Positions 34,210 to 44,416 of a stretch of DNA of 64,000 bases are shown here, piece after piece. A program made the position numbers and the translations under genes. This DNA comes from Proales similis (Eukaryota > Rotifera > Eurotatoria > Ploima > Proalidae), in the NCBI GenBank assembly GCA_019059635.1, contig JAGVRJ010000004.1, positions 2,604,001 through 2,668,000 on the forward strand. The letters are read 5' to 3'. Position 1 is the first letter of the stretch; each line of letters begins with the position of its first letter. The notes beneath the pieces were generated by a model. It made no database searches and had not been told where the DNA came from. It was given only the letters and a program-made list of their open reading frames with translations.

Positions 34210-34407
34210 GGTGAAAAAGGCAAGAAAATTCTAAAATGCGAACAAGTTAAGGTGAGCCAAAGGCAAGCGAGCTGAGCCAAACAGCGCAAGAGCGTCCGGC
34301 CAAGGACGATTGTTTTAATCAATCAACGAATCAATCCAGCAAACAAGAGCTGTTTTCAGGGCAGCTGAATGTTTATTTATTCTCAAGTTGACTTGACTGA
34401 TATGAAA

Positions 34408-34604
34408 TTAGGCGAGATATTTTCCGGCTTAAAAATATTTATATTTAGAAGGGAACAGCGCAATTTGAGATAGAAGAAAAACGGCAACCAACCGACTCGA
34501 ATGGCAGCGATTGTGCCAAGGAACAGCGCCACATTCAATTTGAACAAAAAGTCCTGCGCCTTGGCCTCGTCTTCTTGTTCGCGTGGATTCTGTGCTCTGA
34601 ACAT
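34408..34604 (-). CDS. Tiny tail-anchored protein, TOM-small-subunit-like
   Basis: Short acidic/basic N-terminus (MFRAQNPREQEDEAKAQ) followed by one hydrophobic helix (LNVALFLGTIAAIRV). I read an intron (donor after GTC G, acceptor TTTTTAAG) that ends the protein at GKYLA and TAA, about 43 residues; without splicing the frame would run to 34383 (73 residues). Layout and size resemble the small TOM complex subunits Tom5/Tom6/Tom7, but no diagnostic motif is certain. It lies just upstream of the dehydrogenase gene on the same strand. Confidence 0.45.
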
Positions 34605-35296
34605 TTTCCTTTTGGGCTCGATTTGTTTTTTATTGCAAAAGACTCTTCAAGTTCAAGACTCTCTCTCTCTCTAGCAACTCCTGACTGCTCGGTGAACTCG
34701 GTGAGCGTTAGTGCCTCGATTTTGAGAACTCACATTGCAATTCTAAGTTCCCTCGCCCATCCGCTCGGCTCGTTTTGAAACGCTCTTCAAAAAGTTGTCT
34801 GAAACTTGCAAATTATGTGTGTCTAGTGAGGCAATACTTCAGCTCGAGGTCGACTCGGCTGACCTCGCCTTCCGGCCTTGATTCGCAGATTTTAATTTCT
34901 TCTTCGCATCGTTTCCGCTTGAGTCCGTTTGATGCCTCAGCTGTCGGCTGCTGAGGACTCAAGTCTCCATTTTGAGCATTTATCCGGCGCGCTTGTTTAC
35001 TTCAATTTTGATCGGCAAATATTTGTTCGCTCAAAAATCTCTTTTCCAAAACGCTTTTAAATTCAAGCCGACTGAATAAGACAAATTTTTCTATTTTAGA
35101 GCGAGATTCGCGCATAAATGCAAATTTGGGGGTTGGCAGTCGGCCTCTCATTCTCTGTGCATGGATTAGAGCGAATTGTTCGCTGATGACATCGACGACG
35201 ACGAGGTCTTGTTGACATGAAAATGATCTCAGAGTCTGCACTCGCCTCAAGGATTCGACCCGACCCCGAATGAGTGAATGAACGGATTTTGCACTA
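34605..35296. other. Intergenic region
   Basis: Divergent gap between the tiny tail-anchored gene (-) and the coiled-coil/propeller gene (+). AT-rich; no motif or ORF that I can support. Confidence 0.4.
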
Positions 35297-36586
35297 ATGC
35301 AAGCGCAACAGCAACAAATACTAGACGCACAGATTCAGCATTTTCAAGCTCGCCTGAACGAGCTGTCTGTCCAGACTGAAGCGCACAAACTTCGCCTTCT
35401 CACTCGGCTTGATCAAATTGAGCGGCAGATTTTGCAGACGCTGCGACCGGCCAAACTCGAGCACAGACTGCACAAATCAAGAGATGACCTTGAGCTTCGT
35501 CTTGTACATTTTAAGCTAAGAACCGAACGCAAGTGCGAGCTCATATTTCAGACGGTCGGCTGGCTGTTGGGGAAGCCTCTTGAAATGCCGCCATGGATAC
35601 TGGCCTTCCTAGCCGAGCCGGTCAAATATTTGTATCCGTCGTGCTATGCCCGATTTGAGTGCGAGAGCCGGCACTGGCCGCAGCCGGGCGAAATTAAGCG
35701 ACAAAATTGGTGCTTCGAAATAGATCAAATGGTCAAATACTTTGACCTGCTTCCGTCATTGTCATTCAGATTGAGTCTGAATAAGGGCGACTGTGTGCTG
35801 GACGCCTCGATTATGGACCCGCTTAGACTAGTGCTTCTGGTCATACGGGCCGAGCAGTTCCGTCCGACTTCAGAAGTGCGTCTGTTCAAACGCGATTCAT
35901 TCATCAGACGCCAGCTCGAGTCCAATAAGATCTATTCGCGCGTAACGAGCTCAGAGCAGCGCATTTATGTCCAAGGCCAACAAGAGCTTCTCGTGCTCGA
36001 CTCCAATCTCTGCCACTTGAACCGGATCTGTCTGGAGCCGAGCATCTCAACTGTTCGAGTGAACAGGACCGAAGTGGTCGTGCAGCTGTTCAACAAGTTC
36101 AGGACGTTCGATCGGAATTTGCATTCGACCGGCGAGCTGCATGCCAAGTTGAGTCCCATTGTGAGCCAGACGATCGTGCTCAGCGATTTTGACTTGAACC
36201 AGTTCTACCTGTTCTCGGCCATGAACAACATGCTCTACATCGTGGACCGATTCAAAATGGCGCTCAATCGAGTTGTTAACCTCCACATCAATCCATTGGT
36301 GTGTCGAATGGCCGCATGCTCAGAGCTTATGATCAAGGGCGCGTATGTGGTAACGGTGTCAAATCACGACAGTGACGACGCCCCTGTTCCTCAAACGTTC
36401 TGCTCTTCTTCGTCTTCATCAATTAAATATTTGAACATGTTCGAGCTCAACACAGGCCGTCTGATGAGACGCAAAAAGCTTGTCGAACTGAAGCTCTTCT
36501 CTTCCTCAATTCCGTTCAGGCGTTTGTCGCTGAATTTCGAATTTCTCAAAAACAACGGCAACACGCACTCCGCTCTGGCCTTCTGA
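35297..36586 (+). CDS. Unidentified intronless protein, coiled coil plus beta-propeller-like region
   Basis: 429 residues without an intron. Residues 1-75 form a Gln-rich coiled coil (AQQQQILDAQIQHFQARL, then KLRLLTRLDQIERQIL). The C-terminal half consists of repeated short beta-strand-like units such as RIYVQGQQELLVLDSN, VVQLFNKFRTFDRN, LYIVDRFKMALNRVV, KYLNMFELNTGRL, as in NHL or WD-like propellers. Coiled coil plus propeller recalls TRIM-NHL proteins, but no RING or B-box precedes it. There is no signal peptide, so it is probably cytosolic. I do not assign a function. Confidence 0.65.
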   Translation: MQAQQQQILDAQIQHFQARLNELSVQTEAHKLRLLTRLDQIERQILQTLRPAKLEHRLHKSRDDLELRLVHFKLRTERKCELIFQTVGWLLGKPLEMPPWILAFLAEPVKYLYPSCYARFECESRHWPQPGEIKRQNWCFEIDQMVKYFDLLPSLSFRLSLNKGDCVLDASIMDPLRLVLLVIRAEQFRPTSEVRLFKRDSFIRRQLESNKIYSRVTSSEQRIYVQGQQELLVLDSNLCHLNRICLEPSISTVRVNRTEVVVQLFNKFRTFDRNLHSTGELHAKLSPIVSQTIVLSDFDLNQFYLFSAMNNMLYIVDRFKMALNRVVNLHINPLVCRMAACSELMIKGAYVVTVSNHDSDDAPVPQTFCSSSSSSIKYLNMFELNTGRLMRRKKLVELKLFSSSIPFRRLSLNFEFLKNNGNTHSALAF

Positions 36587-36831
36587 CTGCGGCGACGCAC
36601 GTTTCAATTAGAAAACTCTCTATCTCTCGTCTTTTCTGTTGTTTTGTTCGAACCGTTTTTAATGAAATTCTCAGACTTGTTAACAAGTCGAGAATGTGAA
36701 CAAGCTTCATGCAAAGCATGTTTTGTCAATTGAAGCAAATTAATCTAAATTAATGTCGTCGGCTTCCCTACTTCTTTTGGGCAATTTCACTGCTCGTTCG
36801 CAGTTTAGAGAATTTGAGTTTAATAAAGTAA

Positions 36832-39462
36832 ATGGTCTTCTGCACTCTGGCAATCGTCTTAGTCTGCTGCTCTGCGGGTCGTAATGTGGAGGCCAATCAA
36901 ATGGAAACATCTTTAGCTCCCGTATCTCCGAGTATGCGTTTATCAGTTTTGTTCGTTTATTCTCAATTTCTAATCGAACTCTTGTAAAGCGATTTCGGTT
37001 AGGCCGCAGCTGGAAAATGTGCAGCTCGAATGTCCTAGACTGGTTGCAGTCAAGCAAACGTTCACGTGCGAGCTTAAGTATTCGATCAACAACAAAACAC
37101 TTCTGCCGGCCGACTACTCGTTTCAAATCGGCCATCGGGTTGTTGATTATCACATCACAGTGCTGGGTGAGTTGGATTTGATTGTGCACGAGCAGCCAGC
37201 TCTGATTGACCGAAAATAGACGACTTTAAGCAGATGTTCACGGACCGCGAGCTCGCTAATCGAGCAGCTGCGCTTTTCTTTCGAATTGGCCAGTCAGTCA
37301 AAGCGACGCTGCTGACGATCGTCTCATGCAAACCGATAAAGTTGATGATAACTGTGAGAATTTGTTTTGCCTACGCCGCTCGACTGTTCTCTTTTGGCAT
37401 AAATTGAAATCGCAAGGTTCGTCAATTCAATCTAACGTGTCAAATGGCGCAGATTGAAGATTGCGTGGGAAAGTCTGGAATTTTCGAAAAAATCAGCAAT
37501 CAGCAACAACCAGTTGAATTGATGGTTGATCTCAAGATCGGCCTCAATCTGATAAACGCCATTGAGCCGCCTACGCTCGACTCGAGCAGTCTGTTCTTTT
37601 TGCTTCTTAAAGGCTACGAGACAGACAACGGACCGGTTTCGATCAGAGGCATCACGGAGAGCAGCGCCCTCTTCAACGTATCGTTAAGCAGACCTGCGTT
37701 GTCAAACGACTATTCTCGGATTGAATACGCATCTGGCCAAGAATCTTGTCTCAGATTTCAATTTTTCGACCAATTTTCATCGATATCCGAAGTTCATCGC
37801 GTTCAGCATTCTTTCGATAGTGCCGGTCTAGAGCTCTTTAGATTGACGCAGAGTTCGAAGCTGTCTAGCATCAGAGTCGAAGATCCAGGTGAGAGTGCTT
37901 TCGAGTGCATTTGCATGAGATTGGATTGGTTAAGCGTTGACACCAAGGACCTCGCCTTCCCACTCAAATCTCGTGTCCGCACTTGTCATTTGCGGGACAT
38001 GAGACTGTCTGCGAGATATCATTCAGCGGTCTAAGCTACGCAATCTTGTTCTCGTTTGGACAAGATTCGCCCAGCTATTATCTGCGACCCATTCTCATGT
38101 TTGGTAAGCAAATCGAACGAATTAACGCCGATCATCGACTCAGCTCAGTTGTTTTGATTTCCAGGTCAACAGAGCTCGTTTTCAGCCGAGCGAAATGGCA
38201 CCTTCATCATAATGCCCAGGTACCTGTCCGACGAGGAGGAAGAGCGTCTGGCTAAGCAACTGGTCATATTCGGCGAGAGTGAGTCGGTTGCACTCGAAAT
38301 TTATGTGAGTTGCCTTGTCTGAGCAAAGTCTGAAACTAAATTGAAGGCCGCCGACAAAAAGGTTTGGAATGCGACCGATTGCCTGTCAAAGGTCGAGATG
38401 TGCATTGAAGAGAATCGATACGAGTTGAAAAACAAGTTCTCTATTTCCGGATACATGCATGACGGCCAATGGTCGTTCCCACTCAACTACACAATAGACG
38501 CCAATCACGTGCCCGTGATCAAACTGACAAACAGGTTGAACTTGGGAAAAATCAAGCTGAGCCGTCCCGGAGCAGACTGGAGCTGCTTTGAGAATACATG
38601 CTCTAAACAGTTGAACGGAGGACGTTTCGCCGTGTGGTTGATATTTGAGAATCGTTTTCACCATCGCGTTCGCCTGACGAACGTCTACTCTAAGCCGGGC
38701 AATGTGTCCATCGGTTTAGCCGAGAACGTCACCGGCCTCGTGTGTGAACAAAATTGCTTTCTGGTCAATGAAGTAGACGTATGCGGATGTGAACGAGGCA
38801 GCTTGAACGACCAACAGTTTGCAGCGAGCATTCAGACAAAGATCACAATCGAGGGCAAGATAGAGCCGGTCAAAGAGCCGATCGAGAATCTGGTCAGCTC
38901 GAACGTGTCCTACATTGAGAACAACGACCTCGGAGCTTGTCTGCTCAATTGTTCCAATAACGGCGAATGCGTTTACTTTGACCTGGAGAAGCGTTTCGGC
39001 TGCTGGTGCAATTCAAATCACACGGGCGAGGCGTGTCAATTCGACAAGCGTCCCTGCTCTAGAGAGCCTTGTCTGAGTAACGGCGTTTGCGTAGAAGACT
39101 ACTCGAGATTCGAATTCGAGTGTGTCTGCGCTCCTCTGAGGACCGGCCGCTTCTGTGAAGGCGAAATTGACCTCTGCGAGGGTCGCACCTGTTCGGCACA
39201 TGGCACCTGTTATGTGATAAACTACAAGCCAACGTGCAAATGCGTGGAAGGCTACTTTGGCCTGAACTGCGACCAGCTGAGCCAGAGCCAACAAGTGGTC
39301 AAGTACGTGTCCTACTCGTCGAGCTTTGTCGGCGCCGGCTCTTTGCTTCTCTTCTTTGTGACCATATTCACTTTGGATTTAATGCGCTGCTGTTGTCGAT
39401 CGACGTCACCGCTTGAATCGAGCAAACGCTTAAAACGGAAGCAGCATGTCAAGCAGCCATAG
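36832..39462 (+). CDS. Type I membrane protein with cysteine-rich ectodomain, three EGF domains and a short tail
   Basis: First member of a three-gene cluster. The ATG at 36832 begins a signal peptide (MVFCTLAIVLVCCSAG). An intron follows at the first GTATCT and the next exon starts PQLENVQLECPRL. The ectodomain of about 650 residues is beta-rich with repeated CPxL...C units (LECPRLVAVKQTFTC, ISCPHLSFAGHETVC), Ig/PKD-like in feel, with many N-glycosylation sites. Near the membrane are three EGF modules: LGACLLNCSNNGECV, PCLSNGVCVEDYS and DLCEGRTCSAHGTC. A helix (FVGAGSLLLFFVTIFTLDLM) and a basic tail (KRLKRKQHVKQP) follow. The EGF-helix block aligns with that of the next two genes. Extracellular ligand unknown; the ectodomain family is not recognised. 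Confidence 0.75.
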
Positions 39463-39721
39463 ACGAAATCACCTGATCCTTTCGTCGGCTCTGTGTTGTT
39501 TTAGAGCTTTGTTTATTTGTCGTTGTTCACTTAAATGCATCAACAGTCCGGAGGGAAAACTAAAGTAAATAAATTGCCGACAAAAATCAGCGATCAGAAT
39601 GTCTAAAAGCAACTGGTTCCGGCAAACTTTGACCTTGAGGCCGCCTGAGAGCACGTTTTCTTCCTCGTTTACATTTGAACGCAGTTTATTAAGCTAAATT
39701 GCGTCCCATTAGTTGCAAGTA

Positions 39722-39728
39722 TATAAAA
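39722..39728 (+). promoter_or_regulatory. TATA box of the first WSC gene
   Basis: TATAAAA about 31 nt before the ATG at 39759. At the usual spacing the leader would be only a few nucleotides long. Confidence 0.5.
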
Positions 39729-39758
39729 GCGGCTCAACGTTCAAGTCGTCGCAACCGA

Positions 39759-41828
39759 ATGATTCAACTCGTCTTGCGGCTTATTTGCGTCGTTTCAGCG
39801 GCCATCACTGCTGCTGCATGTAAGTAGAGCAGAGCAAGAAAACGAAGCCGCTGTTGAACGAGAACATTTAGTCGACTACAATGCGATCGGATGCCACTAT
39901 TCGATCGGCTCCTTTCCATGGTCTGTCCGAGTTGACTTGAACGATCAACATTCGCACGCGAGCTGCGCAACGATGTGCATTCACCTGAAATTTCCGTTCG
40001 CTCTCCTGCACAACCAGTCAGTTGAATATTGCGCCCTTAGGGCTCTTGAGGCCGACTAATTGCGGTTTATTCAGAGTTTCTTGCTACTGTTCGGATAACA
40101 CGGTCGGTCTGAGGCCAGAACCAGACGGTCTGGACGGCTGCCCTCTGCCTTGTCGCGGCAACACTTCTCAGTCGTGCGGTGGCCGCTACTTTAACACCAA
40201 ATCGGTCTACAACAGTAAGCATCGTTCGTTTGTCTCGCCAAGCAGGAGCGGAATTAAAGGTCGAAATTGAAGCGACAAGTGGCGAGCATGTGGCCTGCGT
40301 TGCCGACTATCGTGACGAAGCGTATGGAGAGAATTACGTGGTCATCTCGGAAATGGACGCCAATCCGTGCATCGATCACTGCAACTACACAAACTTTGCC
40401 GCCATTCAGTACGGGTGAGTGCCAGCCGAACGAGAGCGTGTTTTCTTCTTATTTACTGAGACCACTTGACTAGCTATTGTCGATGCGGATCGTCGCTTAT
40501 AACAACACCACCCAGCGTGGTGGTGAACTGCACTTTTGCCTGCGAGAAAAACCTGGCGCGACTTTGCGGCGGGACAGCGGCCTCGTTCGTGCAGCTCTTG
40601 GACTTGGCCCAGACTGATGGTGAGAAGCGAACTTTCTCAGAAAGATTGATCCGATTACTCATGAAAAAACAAAACGAAAGAGGCGAAAGTAAATGAAAGT
40701 GAATTGTTCATGTCGAGCTTGGATGCCATCTTGCTGGGATGTTCGTCGACCGAATTTTCGTCCAACTTCATCCGCATAGTCGACAAACGGGTCGAGAATT
40801 GCAAACGAGCGTGTATGCTGCTCAACGCCAGCTTCTTCTCTCTCCAGCTCGAGTAAGATAAAATGAGAGCTGTCCAGTGCCGAATAAGTTTTAAAAGAGA
40901 AGGACCAATAAATGTAGGTGTGGTAGAGCGGACCAACTCATGGCCCTGGTGGACAAAGCCAAATGCAACTTCGGTTGTATTGATTCACCCGACGGCTTTT
41001 GTGGAGGCCAAAATCATTTTTCCATTTTCAAGATAGGCAAAAGTAAGCCTCATCAACCGCGACTTTCTTTGCAATAATTCAAATCTACGATTGGTTTAAG
41101 TGAATGACACCAGCACAGACATTCCCTTGGAATCGACATCCGAGCCATTAGACCCAGCAACCACAAGCCCGCCCAGCTCAACAACTGTCGCAATGGTTCA
41201 AGCAAACATGGCTCAAGCAAGCGCCCTGTTTGAGCTGGATAGCGCCGTGCTGGCAGACATTCTCGAGAGCGAGCACCAGGACCTGACCGGTTGTCTTATC
41301 AACTGCTCGCACAAGGGCGCGTGTGTGGCGCTCAATGGCGAGCTGGTCTGCGCCTGTGTCCCAGGCAGGTCGGGTCTGTCCTGCCACGTGTCGATCGAGC
41401 CGTGCGACTACTTTGCCTGTCTCAACAACGGCAGCTGCTTGGTCGACGCGGTGACAGGCGCCCCTTTCTGCCGATGCGCGTCGACCAGCTTCTTGGGCGA
41501 CCACTGCGAGCTCGAGCGCGACCCTTGCGCGAACGTCTCTTGCTCGGGCAAAGGTGTGTGCCATCGCCGCTCTCCGAGCCAGGCTAGCTGCCGGTGCGTC
41601 AAAGGCTACGAAGGCGAGAGCTGCGAGCGAGCTGACGCAGCCCAACAGTCAACCCAGCGAGTGGTCACAACCAGCACCGTCATCGCCATTCTCGCCTTGG
41701 TCGCCGTCTACGTGGCAATGTTCGCCATGGACGTTCACACATTCACTGTGCGGGGCTATCTGGTGCCCAGAGCCGGTCAGAGCATCACTGCTCACCGTAT
41801 CGCCTTCAAAAAATGGCGCAAGCTCTGA
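39759..41828 (+). CDS. WSC-domain receptor 1: three WSC, three EGF domains, one membrane helix
   Basis: Exon 1 from ATG 39759 encodes the signal peptide MIQLVLRLICVVSAAITAAA (phase-1 intron). WSC 1: YNAIGCHYSIGSFPW, then VSCYCSDN, CPLPCRGNTSQSCGG. WSC 2: EHVACVADYRDEAYG, CRCGSSLI, CEKNLARLCGG. WSC 3: ILLGCSS, ACMLLNASFF, CGRADQL, GFCGG. WSC domains bind carbohydrate in fungal stress sensors and in animal polycystin and kremen. The last exon (from 41101) carries a Thr/Pro-rich stalk, EGF 1-3 (GCLINCSHKGACV, CLNNGSCLVDA, CSGKGVCHRR), the helix VIAILALVAVYVAMFAM and a 30-residue tail ending FKKWRKL. All introns are short with GT-AG ends; AATAAA lies at 41937. Confidence 0.85.
41144..41828 (+). 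repeat. Copy A of a near-identical exon block
   Basis: This 685-nt stretch, from inside the stalk to the stop codon, matches 43517-44186 with only five base differences that I can count (four silent, one Arg/His) and one 15-nt in-frame difference near 41212 (QANMA present here). Sequence on both sides is not similar. Confidence 0.93.
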
Positions 41829-41936
41829 GCTTAAGACTTTTAACCTGTGTTTGTCCATTTTCTGATTTTAGATTTTTTTTCGATTGAAATTGATTGTCTT
41901 TTGGAAGGCTTTTCTATTTCCTGCCATTTTGCTTTC

Positions 41937-41942
41937 AATAAA
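41937..41942 (+). terminator. Poly(A) signal AATAAA
   Basis: AATAAA about 110 nt after the stop codon of WSC receptor 1. Confidence 0.5.
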
Positions 41943-42104
41943 TGTTTACTTAATTGCAATTTTGCTTCTATTTCCGCACACTTCGATCAATATCCATAAA
42001 AGCCCGATTGCTTGTTTCTCTCTTTCATAAAACAACTTTTCTTTTTGCTTCAATAAAATAATTTTTTATTTGGTCTCACGAACAGCATTCAGAACTGTTC
42101 TGAA

Positions 42105-44186
42105 ATGATGTTACTTAATTTGCTCTACATGTTCTATTGTTTTCTAAGACTGTCCACAGGTATAATTGTCTTTGTTTTTCAATCTTCTTCTCTGATCTCG
42201 TCTTGATCAGCCTTGAAAAAACCAAGCAGCACATGACTTCAGCCATGACGGTTGCTATTCAATTCCTAGCTTCGCCTACCAAGTTTACGCTACCATGTCA
42301 AATATGAGCGTAGACGTTTGCGGCCGTATTTGTGGCTCACTTGGTTTTGGCCTTGCTGTTTTTCATCAAAGGTCTCTAGTTGATACTCAAGCTTTATCGT
42401 TTTATATCCAAAGCTGATTACTTTTCGACCAGGACCATGTGCGCATGCTTGAACTCAACGTCAGTGATGACTCGCATACAGGCGCCAGTTGATCCGTGCA
42501 ATCTGGCCTGCCCGGGAAATTCCAGTCAAATGTGTGGCGGAGAAATTCTCAAACCCAAGTCGATCTACGCAGGTAAGACCAAACATTGTCCAGACCATTT
42601 AGAGCATCGTGGCCTTTTAATTTGAGCTTTAACTAACTCAAGTCACCAATGCCTCGTTTGTCCGCTGCTTTATTGACCAAAACGATAAAAAATTCAATTC
42701 GAGATACGTTCAGTTGAATAACTTGAATGTCAGCGAGTGTGTTGAAAACTGCGATGGTCGAGCCCTGGCAGCGGTGCATTATGAGTAAGAAGCCGCAGCC
42801 AAGCCCTGCTCTCATTCCGTTAATTTGTTCATTTCGTTGTGAAGCCACTGCTACTGCGCAGATACGATTCCAGAGGATGATTCATTGCAGAGCTTGGCCG
42901 AGTGCCACGCGCCCTGTACTCAACCTACCGGCAGTTCGTGTGGCGGTAATCTCAAACGAGTAGCGTCAGTCTACTGGCGAAACAGTAAGTTGCCAATCTA
43001 TGTGAACTGTGCCTACTCAATGTGAACAGGACCAATATTCAAAAATCACCAAGTTACATCAAGTCCGCCTAGTCTACACTATGAAGAGCTGGGATGCTTC
43101 ACCCGAGTCAATTATGAGACGACTATCTTCTCTCAATCGCCTTTTGTGGCTTCTTGCAGTAAAATATGCTCGGCTCTTAATTTCTCAACCTTTTCTGTTT
43201 CTCTGAGGTAGCAAGCAAATTTCTTTTCTCTCGAGCCGGTCTCACTGACGAGAAATCGCATTTCATAGGAGATGTGGCTGCGGAGGCGGCCTAGGTACAC
43301 GAGTGGCAGTCAATAATTCCAGATGTTACAAATGCCTTATAGAGTCAGCGTATGGGTGTGGCTCACCAGACACCGAGTCTCTTTATAAGATTCATCGAAG
43401 TAAGCATTGAACAATGCATTCATATTGAGGAAATGCCAAGTACATAATTATTAAAAATCAAAAAAATTGGCCAAATAAGGCAACACTTCGAACGAAAGCG
43501 CCGTTAACACAACCGGGCCATTAGACCCAGCAACCACAAGCCCGCCCAGCTCAACAACTGTCGCAATGGTTCAAGCAAGCGCCCTGTTTGAGCTGGATAG
43601 CGCCGTGCTGGCGGACATTCTCGAGAGCGAGCACCAGGACCTGACCGGTTGTCTTATCAACTGCTCGCACAAGGGCGCGTGTGTGGCGCTCAATGGCGAG
43701 CTGGTCTGCGCCTGTGTCCCAGGCAGGTCGGGTCTGTCCTGCCACGTGTCGATCGAGCCGTGCGACTACTTTGCCTGTCTCAACAACGGCAGCTGCTTGG
43801 TCGACGCGGTGACAGGGGCCCCTTTCTGCCGATGCGCGTCGACCAGCTTCTTGGGCGACCACTGCGAGCTCGAGCGCGACCCTTGCGCGAACGTCTCTTG
43901 CTCGGGCAAAGGTGTGTGCCATCGCCGCTCTCCGAGCCAGGCGAGCTGCCGGTGCGTCAAAGGCTACGAAGGCGAGAGCTGCGAGCGAGCTGACGCAGCC
44001 CAACAGTCAACCCAGCGAGTGGTCACAACCAGCACCGTCATCGCCATTCTCGCCTTGGTCGCCGTCTACGTGGCAATGTTCGCCATGGACGTTCACACAT
44101 TCACTGTGCGGGGCTATCTGGTGCCCAGAGCCGGTCAGAGCATCACTGCTCACCGTATCGCCTTCAAAAAATGGCACAAACTCTGA
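42105..44186 (+). CDS. WSC-domain receptor 2, tandem paralogue
   Basis: Same architecture and the same intron phases as WSC receptor 1. Exon 1 from ATG 42105 gives MMLLNLLYMFYCFLRLSTG. WSC 1: HDGCYSIPSFAYQV, CACLNSTS, CNLACPGNSSQMCGG. WSC 2: FVRCFIDQND, CYCADTI, CHAPCTQPTGSSCGG. WSC 3: LGCFTRVNYET, CGCGGGLG, CYKCLIESAYGCG. I traced the splice sites by eye and every exon stays open, so the gene is intact. The ectodomain exons are strongly diverged from receptor 1, but the last exon is almost identical: three EGF domains, helix and tail ending FKKWHKL. The stalk of copy 2 has two N-glycosylation sites (SNTSNES, VNTT) that replace those of copy 1. Ligand unknown. Confidence 0.85.
43517..44186 (+). 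repeat. Copy B of a near-identical exon block
   Basis: 670 nt, the counterpart of 41144-41828. The 5' limit of identity lies within the last exon, about 37 nt after the splice acceptor, and the 3' limit lies exactly at the stop codon. Confidence 0.93.
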
Positions 44187-44416
44187 ATTTACTCCAATTT
44201 GAACTGATTCTCCTTCAATTAAACATGTTACTGGTGTGTTTTGGGTTGTTTTTGCGAGTCAAAAATAATCAATTGACTGTGTTCTGATGATTTTATTTCG
44301 ATGAGCACCGGTATGAATGTGCTTAATATAAGAAACTGCCAGACGAAAAGTAAATCAACCGCAAATACTTTTAAATGTTTGTTCTAAACGGAAACTTTTG
44401 AATTAAAACGTCCGCA

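Noticed and set aside
43400-43520. WSC receptor 2 as a pseudogene fragment
   Set aside because: Only the last exon is obvious as an ORF, but splice sites traced by hand leave all three WSC domains open and in frame.
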